A DNA stretch of 64,000 nucleotides from an uncultured Prevotella sp. (lineage in GTDB: Bacteria; Bacteroidota; Bacteroidia; Bacteroidales; Bacteroidaceae): assembly GCA_937889855.1 (NCBI GenBank), contig CALBYK010000206.1, positions 1 to 64,000 of the forward strand. Direction: 5' to 3'. The translations under genes were made by a program, and so were the position numbers. Positions 36,701 through 43,207 of the stretch are shown here, piece after piece. The notes beneath the pieces were generated by a model. That model worked only from the letters and a program-made list of their open reading frames with translations. It did not search any database and was not told where the DNA came from. Positions within the stretch are counted from its first letter, which is position 1; each line of letters opens with the position of its first letter.

Positions 36701-37361
36701 CCTCGACTACAATGTGTTGATACATACTTATTGCGCCGATCTCGGCATCCATGAGTCTGCCGACGCTCCGGCTGAAGGCACAGTGCGGCTTGTCTCTACC
36801 AAGAATGCTCTGCGTGGCGTGAAAGCGGAACTGATGGCCAAACCGGTTGACGGTGCCGATCATATCCAGAAGAGCGCCGCATCCGACAGCTATGTTCTCG
36901 GCTACAATGTCTATCGTCTGGCTGCCGATGCTACCGGCAACACTTCTGCATGGACACTGCTCACGGCTGAGCCAGTTAAGGAAACCTCATACAAGGACAC
37001 GGCATGGAAGTCGTTGCAGAAGCATGGCGAATATGTATGGGCTGTCAAGGCTGTATACGAAAGCGGTGAGTCTGAACCAGTATTCACCAACGCTCTCAAC
37101 GCCGACGGCACTACAGGCATTGCCTCAGTAGAGGACGAGGCAACGGTGAAAGTTGCTCCAAATCCATGTGATGGCAACTTCGACGTGACCGTGGCAGCCG
37201 ATGCCGAGATGACTGTCTGCTCTATGGCAGGACAGACTGTCTGCAACAGAACTCTTGGCAAGGGTGTCAACCATGTGTCAGTCAGTGTGCCTGCCGGAGT
37301 GTATCTCGTGGCAGTACACATGAACGGCAAGTGCTACACTACAAAGCTTGTAGTAAAATAA
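30795..37361 (+). CDS. giant modular secreted adhesin-like protein, T9SS cargo
   Basis: 2188 residues. Signal peptide about 1-24. Choice-of-anchor J/cleaved-adhesin type domains at about 35-195 and 400-555, fibronectin-III-like domains between, a CARDB-like domain about 560-660, then two carboxypeptidase-regulatory-like domains (about 850-1010, KGVVTDASGKAVKDAKV and YGTVTDRADNKPVAGALVYV). The rest is a threefold repeat of a unit made of a 150-residue beta module (starts about 1060, 1468 and 1821), a fibronectin-like segment with GYxVxR (about 1279, 1635, 2036) and, in the first two, a regulatory-like domain. A T9SS tail (about 2118-2188, VKVAPNPCDGN... ending TTKLVVK) closes it. No catalytic motif seen. 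Likely co-transcribed with the protease. Confidence 0.88.
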   Translation: MNRKVLTYLSLLLVLMSTSARAFADSSGNRLADGEATVYDVPYFEGFDTEESVDKWSQINVAPYAWRWLSYWGYKESSCVYLNQWKKDTPSDNWLVSPGIRLKKGMTYSLSFFFHSTQTFDTNMTVCYLSSSTDTTSAVKVLDITSYQQNTYEGELTPSQDGVYYLAFHDRTKYWDNGTALRYASYIDNVRVLPKSNNASPAKIENLTYEPGTDGNLSMTLKWRNPSVSRHGEPLDYLSSVTIYRDKNDSTVINSGLTVGGEMTWTDPNPTAGKHTYRVVCGNEAGNSDPVSVSTFIGADLPGAPQNLTASLSSDRKTIDLAWNESQFGQYGGWYDRSGLSYRIVRKPDGKVLATNQADTKFTDNQITAYGKYFYEVTARNANGVGATSVSPTVQAGKAAELPIREDWENSDTYPMWTIVDNNGTGNVFTINHAQGYESPTAIGVSYIGKDVDASLYSAPVRLEKGKTYRFTTKVISTSFQSFSLHVTYGKDTTLNAQRNEIENLVDVSTNLEWSYISKDFTPSSTTTAYIGMRLYNVSNNFVWFDDIRIEELHKNNIEATAIRNTNTSPTVNEEVSTGVTYTNTGSARSGKFTVQLLDGDDNVLGEKSVSRPLAANGTGTATFNWTPKAEGKMSLRGRVIMDGDECAADDYTTLTSLNVLPSKLHAVTVGTGETVNSNIPFPRSGVAFNQTIYSADNFGGKAGVIDSIAYKVRFSQTRDYYGVPYKVYMGTTDQQDMNNGWIPASKMQLVFDGKLDLVRGIYDFVIPFDHPFAYNGGNVTVMVVGDYDSDLFTADGYGIGVYSTEVGLGASRAGSVMDPFNPDQNDGAFSSYVPNTMFFINSETYGSVKGVVTDASGKAVKDAKVTSSSYPDISATTNENGEYAIDYIPAGWARLTSSAKGYADASKGVNIESGKQAVADISNMQVAPKITVYGTVTDRADNKPVAGALVYVSGADSTYTATTGEDGKFTLTNVYSNKMVNYTVSAEDYDTYSSVWMFQPEGSDNTYDWDEYGGISISPSLVSPSTVAASNGKASAIVTWTKPIQPMTLTKGGEPAGQFGGKYNMSVGHRYTASQLQEKGVDSDYYVTRLRYVPMCAASYTMKIWQGKEGSEAEVYSEKMDVANYGVWNEHKLKTPFKLDPTKSTIIGYTVECGTGAYPLAFDRGPLLDGGDCLFDEAQNAWSTSSAALPGEMDYNWCIEAVLGSDNNDRAVAWAADKDADAAVKSGSNAKVAPLTVEREIAKSVNGDTFSAQWFSEESNKQQAAEAKKAPAAHKQPTGYNVYRLLCGDESNTENWTKMNSEVVKDLSFTDNNWKSLADKPYRYAVRSVYGSGVQSDPAFSDGIDKGRYSRVTVKVSAQSGNVEGAEVKLYNAYGAKTATLDADGSATFDNVRFDRYALQVLKPYYARYIDTVSVNQSEQTLTASMAIDAKQPLQLAATDLVNSVDLAWKQPAAAIDAELTKSNKVYSGVIGKSGDNTNVVIGQRFTPANLKANDYTTFYLDSINFYCATPATYKLRVWCGPEGREMDIYSQEREVSETDKWVSTKLDTPVLIDPAKSYIIGYEVTPEKGTYACAYDTKTEADGGNLLYEYSSADKMYEWTPLSSFSEIRGCWMVSGHITSDPDAAGKKDNNIGYKVWRMKAADKGDQSKWTSITAEATAETALSDNTWGELPDGDSYLYAVKSVYFGNAESEPTFSKTLEKGKLALVTVNVSTNNKATAEGAKVTLSDGSKAYTATVGTDGSCKLTEVVKGKYTLTAEKDGYEAYSSEVSVDKSLTTLSVTLAENLQSPVYAKAVSTANNETVDITWRAPGAYAPTEGWVYWDTNKILGGIGSSTGQISVAQYYSPDDQTAKGMKELSISKISFYVNNPKDDDMGDDPTWTAKVWRVLPTGVQEAYSQKVDNVKLGDWNDVTLAEPYYISGDEHLLIGYEYKGSGRVIGVDRGPAVATKGDWGNTGSGWASFSQAASLDYNVLIHTYCADLGIHESADAPAEGTVRLVSTKNALRGVKAELMAKPVDGADHIQKSAASDSYVLGYNVYRLAADATGNTSAWTLLTAEPVKETSYKDTAWKSLQKHGEYVWAVKAVYESGESEPVFTNALNADGTTGIASVEDEATVKVAPNPCDGNFDVTVAADAEMTVCSMAGQTVCNRTLGKGVNHVSVSVPAGVYLVAVHMNGKCYTTKLVVK

Positions 37362-37386
37362 TCATTTAATGTAAAATGTAACATGT

Positions 37387-37422
37387 ATGGGGGTATGGCA
37401 CAGTGTGATGTTGTACCCCCAT
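37387..37422 (+). terminator. hairpin between the giant gene and the Omp28-like gene
   Basis: Stem ATGGGGGTA (37387-37395) with TACCCCCAT (37414-37422), followed by TTCTTT. It overlaps an upstream in-frame ATG at 37387, which argues against that start for the next gene. Confidence 0.6.
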
Positions 37423-37449
37423 TTCTTTCCAAACGCAAATATCTTGAAC

Positions 37450-39159
37450 ATGAAACATATAATATCAATGGCTCTGCTTGCCATGTCGTTCAACGCTGCT
37501 TTTGCCGACGACATCTCGCTCGGCTACTGCGACGGTTCAGTAATCGACTTGAGTGTGTCGGCATCCTCACAAACCTCTGTTGCCGTGAAATTTGCCGACA
37601 GCGAATTCGGCATGTATCACGGTAGCCGCATTACCGGAGTGCGCATCGGGGCAGGCTCGGACATTCCGAAAGGAGTCACTGTCTTCTTGCGCGACAAACT
37701 CTCAGGCAAGAATATCTACTCCATGCAAACCTCCGCACTCTACCAGGGATGGAATGATGTTGACTTCGGAACCAGCATCGACTATCCTGAAGGCGACCTT
37801 GTAGTGGGCTACACCATAAGCCAGGGTAAGATAGGACTCTCGGGCGACGCATGGACAGACGGCTGCTGGATGCTCGACGGAAAGACTTGGACCGACCGCT
37901 CTTCCGAGAATGGATGCTCACTGTGTATGCAGGTGGTAATCGACGGCGACAGCTACAACAAGACCGATGGCGCACTGCTGAGAATTGACGACACTACTGT
38001 AGGCAAAGGCAACAGTTTCAAACTTACCGGCAAGTTGCGCAACAATACCAACTCCGACCTTGACAACGCTTGCATCTCATACACTATAAACGGTGTGACA
38101 AAGGAGCAGACGTTTGACTTTGACGCCATACTCCCTGGTGAGATAGGCTCGTTCAGCATGGATGCCGACGCTCCATCGGAGACCGGCGACTACAAGCTCA
38201 CGGCATCGTTGAAGTCGGTCAACGGCATTGCCGACGAGTATGCCGGCAACAACACGACGACAGCCGACATCGACGTTATAGGCGAGCTGGTGAAAAAGAA
38301 CGTCCTGGTGGAAAACTTCACCACGCAGACCTGCGTCAACTGTCCCGCTGCGCACACACGCCTTGAGGAGGCATTGAAGGGACGCGACGACTACGTTCTC
38401 GTGGCTCACCACTACGGCAACGGCACCGACAACCTGACGGCTTTCGGAAGTTCCGACCTACAGTGGTTCTACAACTCCAACTCTATGTATGCTCCAGGAC
38501 TTATGGTTGACCGAGTGAACATGATGGACGAGCCTGGTCCTATATGCGTGGTGCCTGAATCATCCACCATAACTTCCATGCTAAATACCGAAACCAAAAA
38601 TCTCGCGCCGGTCGCTGTCAGTGTGCTGCGCAACTATGACAGCGAGACACGCAAACTCGACATACGTGTCAACGCGCATGTGGTTGAAGGGGAAAGTATA
38701 GGTGACACGCCTGTTATAAATGTACTGCTGACTGAAGACGATATAATAGCAAAACAGTCGCCCAACTACGAGAACTACCAGCACAACAACGTGTGCCGAA
38801 GGTTCGTCACGCCGGTCTATGGCGACCCCGTTGTGTTTGTCGACAACAACGAGCTGCACAAAGACTATAGCGAGACACTGCCGGCAACATGGAATGTGGA
38901 GAACATGCATGTCGTGGCTTTTGTGAGCAACTACAACAAGAACGACTGCAACGACTGCCATGTCTACAATGCCATTTCTGTGACACTCCAAGGCAACGAC
39001 AACATTAACACTGGTATAGCTTATACCACACAAGCCAATGCCACACCAATGCCGATTGCTATCTACGATGTGGAGGGACGCAAGATTTTGGATATAAAGA
39101 AAGGCCTGAATATTGTGCGCTACACAGACGGCAGTGTGAGGAAGGTAATGCTTAAATAG
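37450..39159 (+). CDS. Omp28-like secreted thioredoxin-fold protein with T9SS-type tail
   Basis: 569 residues from the ATG at 37450, chosen because it gives a clean signal peptide (MKHIISMALLAMSFNAAFAD). The N-terminal half is beta-rich. About residue 280-460 resembles P. gingivalis Omp28: VLVENFTTQTCVNCPAAHTR with a CxxC motif of the thioredoxin superfamily. The C-terminus (PIAIYDVEGRKILDIKKG then VRKVMLK) looks like a short T9SS sorting tail. A redox or adhesin role at the surface is possible; none is shown. A strong terminator follows. Confidence 0.82.
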   Translation: MKHIISMALLAMSFNAAFADDISLGYCDGSVIDLSVSASSQTSVAVKFADSEFGMYHGSRITGVRIGAGSDIPKGVTVFLRDKLSGKNIYSMQTSALYQGWNDVDFGTSIDYPEGDLVVGYTISQGKIGLSGDAWTDGCWMLDGKTWTDRSSENGCSLCMQVVIDGDSYNKTDGALLRIDDTTVGKGNSFKLTGKLRNNTNSDLDNACISYTINGVTKEQTFDFDAILPGEIGSFSMDADAPSETGDYKLTASLKSVNGIADEYAGNNTTTADIDVIGELVKKNVLVENFTTQTCVNCPAAHTRLEEALKGRDDYVLVAHHYGNGTDNLTAFGSSDLQWFYNSNSMYAPGLMVDRVNMMDEPGPICVVPESSTITSMLNTETKNLAPVAVSVLRNYDSETRKLDIRVNAHVVEGESIGDTPVINVLLTEDDIIAKQSPNYENYQHNNVCRRFVTPVYGDPVVFVDNNELHKDYSETLPATWNVENMHVVAFVSNYNKNDCNDCHVYNAISVTLQGNDNINTGIAYTTQANATPMPIAIYDVEGRKILDIKKGLNIVRYTDGSVRKVMLK

Positions 39160-39178
39160 TAGTTTGTTTCTGAAGAGG

Positions 39179-39212
39179 GTGTGTCAAAACGTTGAATTGC
39201 GTTTTGACACAC
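39179..39212 (+). terminator. terminator after the Omp28-like gene
   Basis: 13-bp perfect stem GTGTGTCAAAACG (39179-39191) with CGTTTTGACACAC (39200-39212), then TTTCTTT. The left arm lies in a 19-bp stretch that recurs at 48421-48439. Confidence 0.88.
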
Positions 39213-39308
39213 TTTCTTTGTATAACATATACTGATGATGTATAAATATGCGTTATTTCTTCTCGTTCTATGTAATTTAGCTAAAGTTTGCGTATTTTTA
39301 TTCGCTAT

Positions 39309-39342
39309 TATTTGGATATTTATCCAAATATTCATACTTTTG
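39309..39342 (+). promoter_or_regulatory. argR promoter with overlapping palindromic operator (ARG-box-like)
   Basis: -33 TTTG (39311-39314), 20 bases, -7 TACTTTTG (39335-39342). A perfect palindrome covers the -33 and most of the spacer: TATTTGGATA (39309-39318), two Ts, TATCCAAATA (39321-39330). Its core TGGATATTTATCCA differs from the classical ARG box TGAATnnnnATTCA by one symmetric change per half. Autoregulation by ArgR is the natural inference. Confidence 0.75.
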
Positions 39343-39379
39343 CACCCGTAAACGTATAAATATACACCCATATACAATT

Positions 39380-39865
39380 ATGAAGTTAAAAAGCGACAGA
39401 ATAGAAACATTAAAGATGCTCATCTCGAGCAAGGAACTCGGAAGCCAAGACGAGGTGCTCACCGCCCTCGCCAAAGAAGGCTACGCAGTGACACAGGCAA
39501 CACTCAGCCGTGATTTCAAGCAGCTGAAGGTGGCGAAGGCAGCGAGCATGAACGGCAAGTATGTATACGTACTGCCAAACGAAACCATGTACAAGCGTGT
39601 TCCGACACCACGCATGGCGTCAGAGATGCTACGCATTCCAGGCTATCGCTCTATCAACTTCTCAGGCAATATGGGAGTGATAAGGACACGGCCAGGATAC
39701 GCCAGCTCCATCGCATACAACATTGACAACAGTCATATCGAGGAAATCATTGGCACCATAGCCGGTGATGACACCATATTCATTGTGATAAAAGAAGGTG
39801 TGAGCCAGGAGCAAGTAATCAAAGGACTCAGCACCATCGTGCCTGGCATGGAGGCAGAATTCTAA
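39380..39865 (+). CDS. argR: arginine repressor ArgR
   Basis: 161 residues, usual ArgR length. N-terminal winged helix with QDEVLTALAKEGYAVTQATL and LSRDFKQLKV as the recognition region; the C-terminal hexamerisation and arginine-binding domain has GDDTIFIVIKEG. With arginine bound, ArgR represses biosynthetic genes through ARG boxes. It is the first gene of the arginine/proline cluster, and a palindrome resembling an ARG box overlaps its own promoter. The next gene starts 93 bases downstream. Confidence 0.95.
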   Translation: MKLKSDRIETLKMLISSKELGSQDEVLTALAKEGYAVTQATLSRDFKQLKVAKAASMNGKYVYVLPNETMYKRVPTPRMASEMLRIPGYRSINFSGNMGVIRTRPGYASSIAYNIDNSHIEEIIGTIAGDDTIFIVIKEGVSQEQVIKGLSTIVPGMEAEF

Positions 39866-39958
39866 AATCAAAGGATAACTGGAGTGGCTTGTGGAGTGGC
39901 TTTTCGGCCTGTATACTTGCCCACCCGTCAATTTATCCACTCGTCAACTATATTTATA

Positions 39959-40555
39959 ATGAACAAGGAAGATATAAAGGTGATGGTTGCCGACCCGTCA
40001 CACGAAAAATATGTCGACACAATACTTGACACTATAGAGAAAGCCGCAAAAGTGCGCGGCACCGGTATTGCAAAACGCACACATGAGTATGTGGCAACAA
40101 AGATGAAGGAAGCCAAGGCGGTCATCGCCCTTTACGGTGACGAGTTCGTCGGATTCAGCTACATCGAGACATGGGGTAACAAACAGTATGTCACCACATC
40201 CGGACTTATTGTGGACCCGAAGTTCCGCGGACTTGGAGTTGCGAAGCGCATAAAGGACCTCACGTTCACACTGGCTCGAACACGCTGGCCACACGCAAAG
40301 ATATTCTCGCTCACGAGCGGTGCGGCTGTGATGGCTATGAACACACAGCTTGGCTACCACCCCGTAACATTCGCCGACCTCACCGACGACGAGGCTTTCT
40401 GGCGCGGATGCGAAGGATGCATCAATGTTGACGTGCTCAAGCGCACAGGCCGAAAGTACTGCATATGCACCGGCATGCTCTATGACCCGGAGGAGCATCT
40501 GCCGGCAAAACTGCCAGAGGAAGTGCTGGAGAGATTGAAGAAATTGGGTAATTAA
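39959..40555 (+). CDS. GNAT acyltransferase, probable N-acylglutamate synthase
   Basis: 198 residues from the ATG at 39959; the in-frame upstream codons are unlike coding sequence. The GNAT core is visible: YVTTSGLIVDPKFRGLGVAKRI contains the acyl-CoA pyrophosphate loop (R/Q-x-x-G-x-G/A as RGLGVA), and SGAAVMAMNTQLGYHPVTF is the later helix. It lies between argR and argG and replaces a recognisable argA or argJ, so it is the best candidate for the first step, acylation of glutamate. Because the ArgF' here has the succinyl-type residue, N-succinylglutamate synthesis is favoured. I recall a Bacteroides homologue reported with such a role; this is not checked. Confidence 0.75.
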   Translation: MNKEDIKVMVADPSHEKYVDTILDTIEKAAKVRGTGIAKRTHEYVATKMKEAKAVIALYGDEFVGFSYIETWGNKQYVTTSGLIVDPKFRGLGVAKRIKDLTFTLARTRWPHAKIFSLTSGAAVMAMNTQLGYHPVTFADLTDDEAFWRGCEGCINVDVLKRTGRKYCICTGMLYDPEEHLPAKLPEEVLERLKKLGN

Positions 40556-40562
40556 ACGGAAC

Positions 40563-40580
40563 GGCAGACTCCCGTCTGCC
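40563..40580. repeat. tetraloop hairpin before argG
   Basis: GGCAGAC (40563-40569), loop TCCC, GTCTGCC (40574-40580). No T run follows. It has the same architecture as the hairpins at the later junctions but a different sequence. Confidence 0.6.
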
Positions 40581-40617
40581 GCCATAAAACGTAAGAACAA
40601 AAAAAACAGAACGAAAT

Positions 40618-41811
40618 ATGAAGAAGGTTGTTGTCGCATTTTCAGGAGGTCTCGACACCTCATACACAGTAATGAAACTCGCAAAGGATGGCTACGAGGT
40701 ACACGCAGCGTGCGCCAATACAGGCGGTTTTTCCGCCGAGCAGTTGAAAAAGAACGAGGAGAATGCCTACAAGCTCGGTGCGAAACAGTATGTGACGCTC
40801 GACGTGACGCAGGAGTACTACGAGAAGTCGCTCAAGTATATGATCTACGGCAACGTGATGCGTAACAACTGCTATCCTATCTCCGTGAGCTCCGAGCGCA
40901 TATTTCAGGCCATAGCAATAGCCCGCTACGCCAAGCAGATAGGAGCCGACGCCATAGCCCACGGCTCAACGGGTGCAGGCAACGACCAGATTCGCTTCGA
41001 CATGACATTCCTCGTGATGGCGCCTGGTGTGGAGATTATCACGCTCACACGCGACAAGGCACTCTCGCGCAAGGAGGAGGTCGACTATCTGAACGAGAAC
41101 GGTTTCTATGCCGACTTCACCAAACTAAAGTATTCATATAATGTAGGCATCTGGGGTACCAGCATCTGCGGTGGTGAGATTCTTGACTCCACGCAGGGAC
41201 TGCCCGAGGAGGCTTACTTGAAGCATGTGACACGTGAGGATGAGTCGGAGCTGAAGATTACGTTCGAGAAGGGTGAGATTGTGGCAGTCAACGGCGAGAA
41301 GTTCGACGACAAGGTGGCTGCAATACAGAAGATAGAGGAAATCGGCGCAGCCTATGGTATCGGACGCGACTGCAACGTGGGCGACACCATCATCGGAATC
41401 AAGGGACGTGTGGGCTTCGAGGCGGCAGCTCCAAAGCTCATCATCGAGGCACACCGGTTGTTGGAGAAATACACACTGAGCAAGTGGCAGCAGTACTGGA
41501 AAGACCAGGTGGCCAACTGGTACGGTATGTTCCTCCACGAAAGCCAGTATCTTGAACCCGTCATGCCTGACATCGAGGCCATGCTCACGTCATCGCAGCG
41601 CAATGTCAACGGCACGGCAATCATTAAACTCCGCCCGCTCGGTTTCGAGACCGTCGGCGTGGACAGCAAGGACGACCTGCTCAAGTCGAAGCTCGGCGAG
41701 TATGGCGAGATGCAGCATGGCTGGACAGCTGAGGAGGCGAAGGGATTCATCAAGGTGCTCTCCACACCGCTCCGCGTCTACTACGGCATCCATCCCGACG
41801 AGCAGCGCTAA
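40618..41811 (+). CDS. argG: argininosuccinate synthase
   Basis: 397 residues. The PP-loop AFSGGLDTS (7-15) binds ATP, and STGAGNDQIRFD, TKLKYSYNVGIWGTSICGG and LHESQYLEPVM are conserved family segments. It condenses citrulline and aspartate to argininosuccinate. In a succinyl pathway the citrulline is formed after desuccinylation; the deacylase, argB and argH are not in this window. The start at 40618 is preceded by an A-rich leader. Confidence 0.95.
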   Translation: MKKVVVAFSGGLDTSYTVMKLAKDGYEVHAACANTGGFSAEQLKKNEENAYKLGAKQYVTLDVTQEYYEKSLKYMIYGNVMRNNCYPISVSSERIFQAIAIARYAKQIGADAIAHGSTGAGNDQIRFDMTFLVMAPGVEIITLTRDKALSRKEEVDYLNENGFYADFTKLKYSYNVGIWGTSICGGEILDSTQGLPEEAYLKHVTREDESELKITFEKGEIVAVNGEKFDDKVAAIQKIEEIGAAYGIGRDCNVGDTIIGIKGRVGFEAAAPKLIIEAHRLLEKYTLSKWQQYWKDQVANWYGMFLHESQYLEPVMPDIEAMLTSSQRNVNGTAIIKLRPLGFETVGVDSKDDLLKSKLGEYGEMQHGWTAEEAKGFIKVLSTPLRVYYGIHPDEQR

Positions 41812-41818
41812 CAGGAAA

Positions 41819-41840
41819 GTGTCGAGCAAGAGCTCGACAC
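41819..41840. repeat. tetraloop hairpin after argG
   Basis: GTGTCGAGC (41819-41827), loop AAGA, GCTCGACAC (41832-41840), followed by CTCCAA. Member of the intercistronic family also found at 44385, 44436, 45303 and 46118. Confidence 0.8.
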
Positions 41841-41908
41841 CTCCAATTTGCAACTTTTCCACCATCCGGCACGTCTAACTGTTATAAACCAATAAAAAAG
41901 ACATAAAT

Positions 41909-42094
41909 ATGGACAAAATGCTTAGACGTTCTTCCACCCAACGCATGATAGGTGGCGTATGCGGCGGACTTGCCGAATACTTCGACCTCGACCCAACTCT
42001 CGTCCGCGTGGCATACGTGCTGCTCACGCTCTGCACAGCCTTCAGCGGTGTGCTGGCATACATCATCCTGCTCATTGTCATGCCGCGCGAATAA
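41909..42094 (+). CDS. small PspC-domain membrane protein
   Basis: 61 residues, a single PspC domain: RMIGGVCGGLAEYFDLDPTL (about 12-31) followed by one hydrophobic helix (about 35-57, VAYVLLTLCTAFSGVLAYIILLIVM). Phage-shock-protein C-like proteins are envelope stress components. Its place inside the arginine cluster, between argG and argC, has no obvious metabolic logic. It is intact and has the same base composition as its neighbours. Confidence 0.9.
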   Translation: MDKMLRRSSTQRMIGGVCGGLAEYFDLDPTLVRVAYVLLTLCTAFSGVLAYIILLIVMPRE

Positions 42095-42147
42095 CGTTGC
42101 GGAGGTTGCCTGTCTCCGTGACAAACATACAAAAAAAACAATCCCAG

Positions 42148-43113
42148 ATGAAAATAGGAATTCTCGGCGGAGCCGGCTACACAGCAGGCGAACTTATCCG
42201 CATACTTCTCAACCACCCCGAAGCTGAAATCTCGTTCATAAACAGCGAGAGCAACGCCGGCAATCTCATCACCGACGTGCATGAAGGTCTCTATGGCGAA
42301 ACAGACATGCGCTTCACCTCCGACATGCCGCTTGATGACGTTGATGTGGTATTCTTCTGCTTCGGACACGGCAAGAGTGAGGCGTTTCTCAAGGAACACC
42401 AAATACCTGCCAATGTGAAAATCATAGACCTTGCACAGGACTTCCGCCTAAAGCGCGATGGAAACGACTATGTGTACGGCCTGCCCGAAATAAACCGCGA
42501 GGCGATAGCAAAGGCGCAGCATGTGGCCAACCCTGGCTGCTTCGCCACATGCATACAGCTCGGACTCCTGCCAGCGGCAAAACTCGGGATCTTGAAGGAC
42601 GACGTGTCAGTGAATGCAATAACTGGCTCAACAGGTGCAGGACAGAAGCCGGGGGCCACAACCCACTTCTCGTGGCGCACTGGCAACATGAGCATTTACA
42701 AACCGTTCCAGCACCAGCATGTGCCTGAGATATGCCAGTCGCTTTCGCAGGTACAAGGGGGCTTCAACGCCGAAATAGACTTCATCCCATACCGTGGCGA
42801 CTTTGCACGTGGAATATTTGCCACCGAGGTCGTCAAGACCGATGCCTCTATAGAGGATATTATCATTACCTACAAGGACTTCTATAGTGATGCTCCGTTC
42901 ACTCATTATGTGGATAAGCCTATTGACCTTAAGCAGGTGGTAAACACCAACAAGTGTCTTGTACACTGCGAGAAATTCGGCAACAAACTTCTTGTCACAT
43001 CATGCATCGACAACCTGCTCAAGGGAGCCGTGGGACAGGCTGTGGAGAACATGAACATAATGTTTGGCATAGAAGAGACGAGCGGACTCAGACTCAAGCC
43101 ATCGGCTTTTTAA
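42148..43113 (+). CDS. argC: N-acyl-gamma-glutamyl-phosphate reductase
   Basis: 321 residues from the ATG at 42148; an in-frame extension upstream overlaps the PspC gene and is not coding-like. Rossmann motif GILGGAGYTAGEL (4-16), active-site Cys131 in ANPGCFATCIQLGLLP, and STGAGQKPG with HQHVPEI further on. It reduces acylglutamyl phosphate to the semialdehyde with NADPH. Given the succinyl-type ArgF' encoded downstream, the substrate is probably the N-succinyl form. Confidence 0.93.
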   Translation: MKIGILGGAGYTAGELIRILLNHPEAEISFINSESNAGNLITDVHEGLYGETDMRFTSDMPLDDVDVVFFCFGHGKSEAFLKEHQIPANVKIIDLAQDFRLKRDGNDYVYGLPEINREAIAKAQHVANPGCFATCIQLGLLPAAKLGILKDDVSVNAITGSTGAGQKPGATTHFSWRTGNMSIYKPFQHQHVPEICQSLSQVQGGFNAEIDFIPYRGDFARGIFATEVVKTDASIEDIIITYKDFYSDAPFTHYVDKPIDLKQVVNTNKCLVHCEKFGNKLLVTSCIDNLLKGAVGQAVENMNIMFGIEETSGLRLKPSAF

Positions 43114-43207
43114 AAATCAGGTGAAGGGTCAGGCATTTGTATACACAACCCGACTCTTCGCTTACACCACCATCACTCACAATTCCTCACTTTTCATTAT
43201 TACAATC

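Noticed and set aside
37387..37449. Longer start for the Omp28-like gene at 37387
   Set aside because: It would begin inside a terminator hairpin and hide the signal peptide.
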